Of a stretch of 64,000 bases of DNA, positions 63,653 to 64,000 are shown in pieces. Below the pieces are notes generated by a model. It was not told the DNA's origin. It made no database searches and saw only the letters and a list, made by a program, of their open reading frames with translations. This stretch comes from Geitlerinema sp. S16. GTDB lineage: Bacteria; Cyanobacteriota; Cyanobacteriia; Cyanobacteriales; Geitlerinemataceae. Position 1 is the stretch's first letter. Each line of letters starts with the position of its first letter. The translations under genes and the position numbers were made by a program. Location: NCBI GenBank assembly GCA_011390275.1, contig JAABST010000006.1, positions 1-64,000 on the forward strand, written 5' to 3'.

Positions 63653-64000
63653 TTCCTTTTCCTGCTTTGGGGTTTTACCATTCTCTCCTACTCAGCTTGC
63701 AAAAGTGGGATGCTCCCTGTCCGCTCCACTTTTAAATAGAATTGAGCTTGCCGATCGAGTTTATCTCAGTGTTGTTAGTCTTTGGGAAATTGCAATTAAG
63801 CTCCAGATTGGAAAGTTGAGTTGGGGATATGAGTTTTCTGAGCTTTATGGCTTGTTAGAGCAAGTTGATATTCACCTGATTTCGGTAGATTCTTCAGATG
63901 TGAATGAATACATGGATCTACCGCTCCATCATCGTGATCCGTTTGATCGAATGATTATTGCTCAGTCGATCGCGCGATCGCTACCTTTGGTGAGTGCTGA

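Larger units (their letters stand above)
62564..63717 (-). mobile_element. ISKra4-family-like insertion sequence, 1154 bp
   Basis: Ends GGGAGCATCCCAGTT / AAAGTGGGATGCTCCC; TSD TGTCCGCT at 62556-62563 and 63718-63725. Confidence 0.9.
62504..64000 (+). pseudogene. PIN-domain (VapC-like) toxin gene interrupted by an IS; continues past the right edge
   Basis: 62504-62563 MLLDTHIFLWFILKDRRLSA and 63726-64000 PLLNRIELADRVYLSVVSLWEIAIKLQIGKLSWG...HRDPFDRMIIAQSIARSLPLVSA join in frame after removal of the IS and one TSD. Confidence 0.93.

Overview
A 64 kb cyanobacterial chromosome segment, recognisable from abundant CGATCG/GCGATCGC (HIP1-like) motifs and the genes psaD, psbB, psbT, ycf3 and desA. 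The core is a long ribosomal-protein supercluster (rplC to rplQ, truA, rplM, rpsI, rpmE, prfA; about 5.4-22.8 kb). Around it are housekeeping and photosynthesis genes: sbcC, gloB, fmt, trpE, psaD, a Ser/Thr kinase, rpsA, nrdR, psbT-psbB, recJ, cysC, an M16 peptidase pair, gatC, ycf3, ffh and desA. Accessory signals worth attention: (1) a three-gene module (50.5-55.6 kb) of a membrane sensor with a cyclase-like domain that has lost most catalytic residues, an MscS channel with a cyclic-nucleotide-binding-like domain lacking the usual phosphate-binding Arg, and a PstS-like binding protein; (2) an ISKra4-like IS (1154 bp, 8-bp TSD) cleanly interrupting a PIN-domain toxin gene next to its DUF2281 antitoxin, with a relic of a type ISP-like restriction-modification gene just upstream; (3) a 143-bp MITE with 16-bp perfect TIRs and a 10-bp TSD; (4) an ORF at the left edge joining a transposase N-terminus to a glycosyltransferase segment; (5) a series of intergenic hairpins inside the ribosomal cluster; (6) a terminator/anti-terminator-like element before a 17-codon ORF. 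No tRNA, rRNA or CRISPR array was seen. All calls are from reading the sequence; no searches were run.
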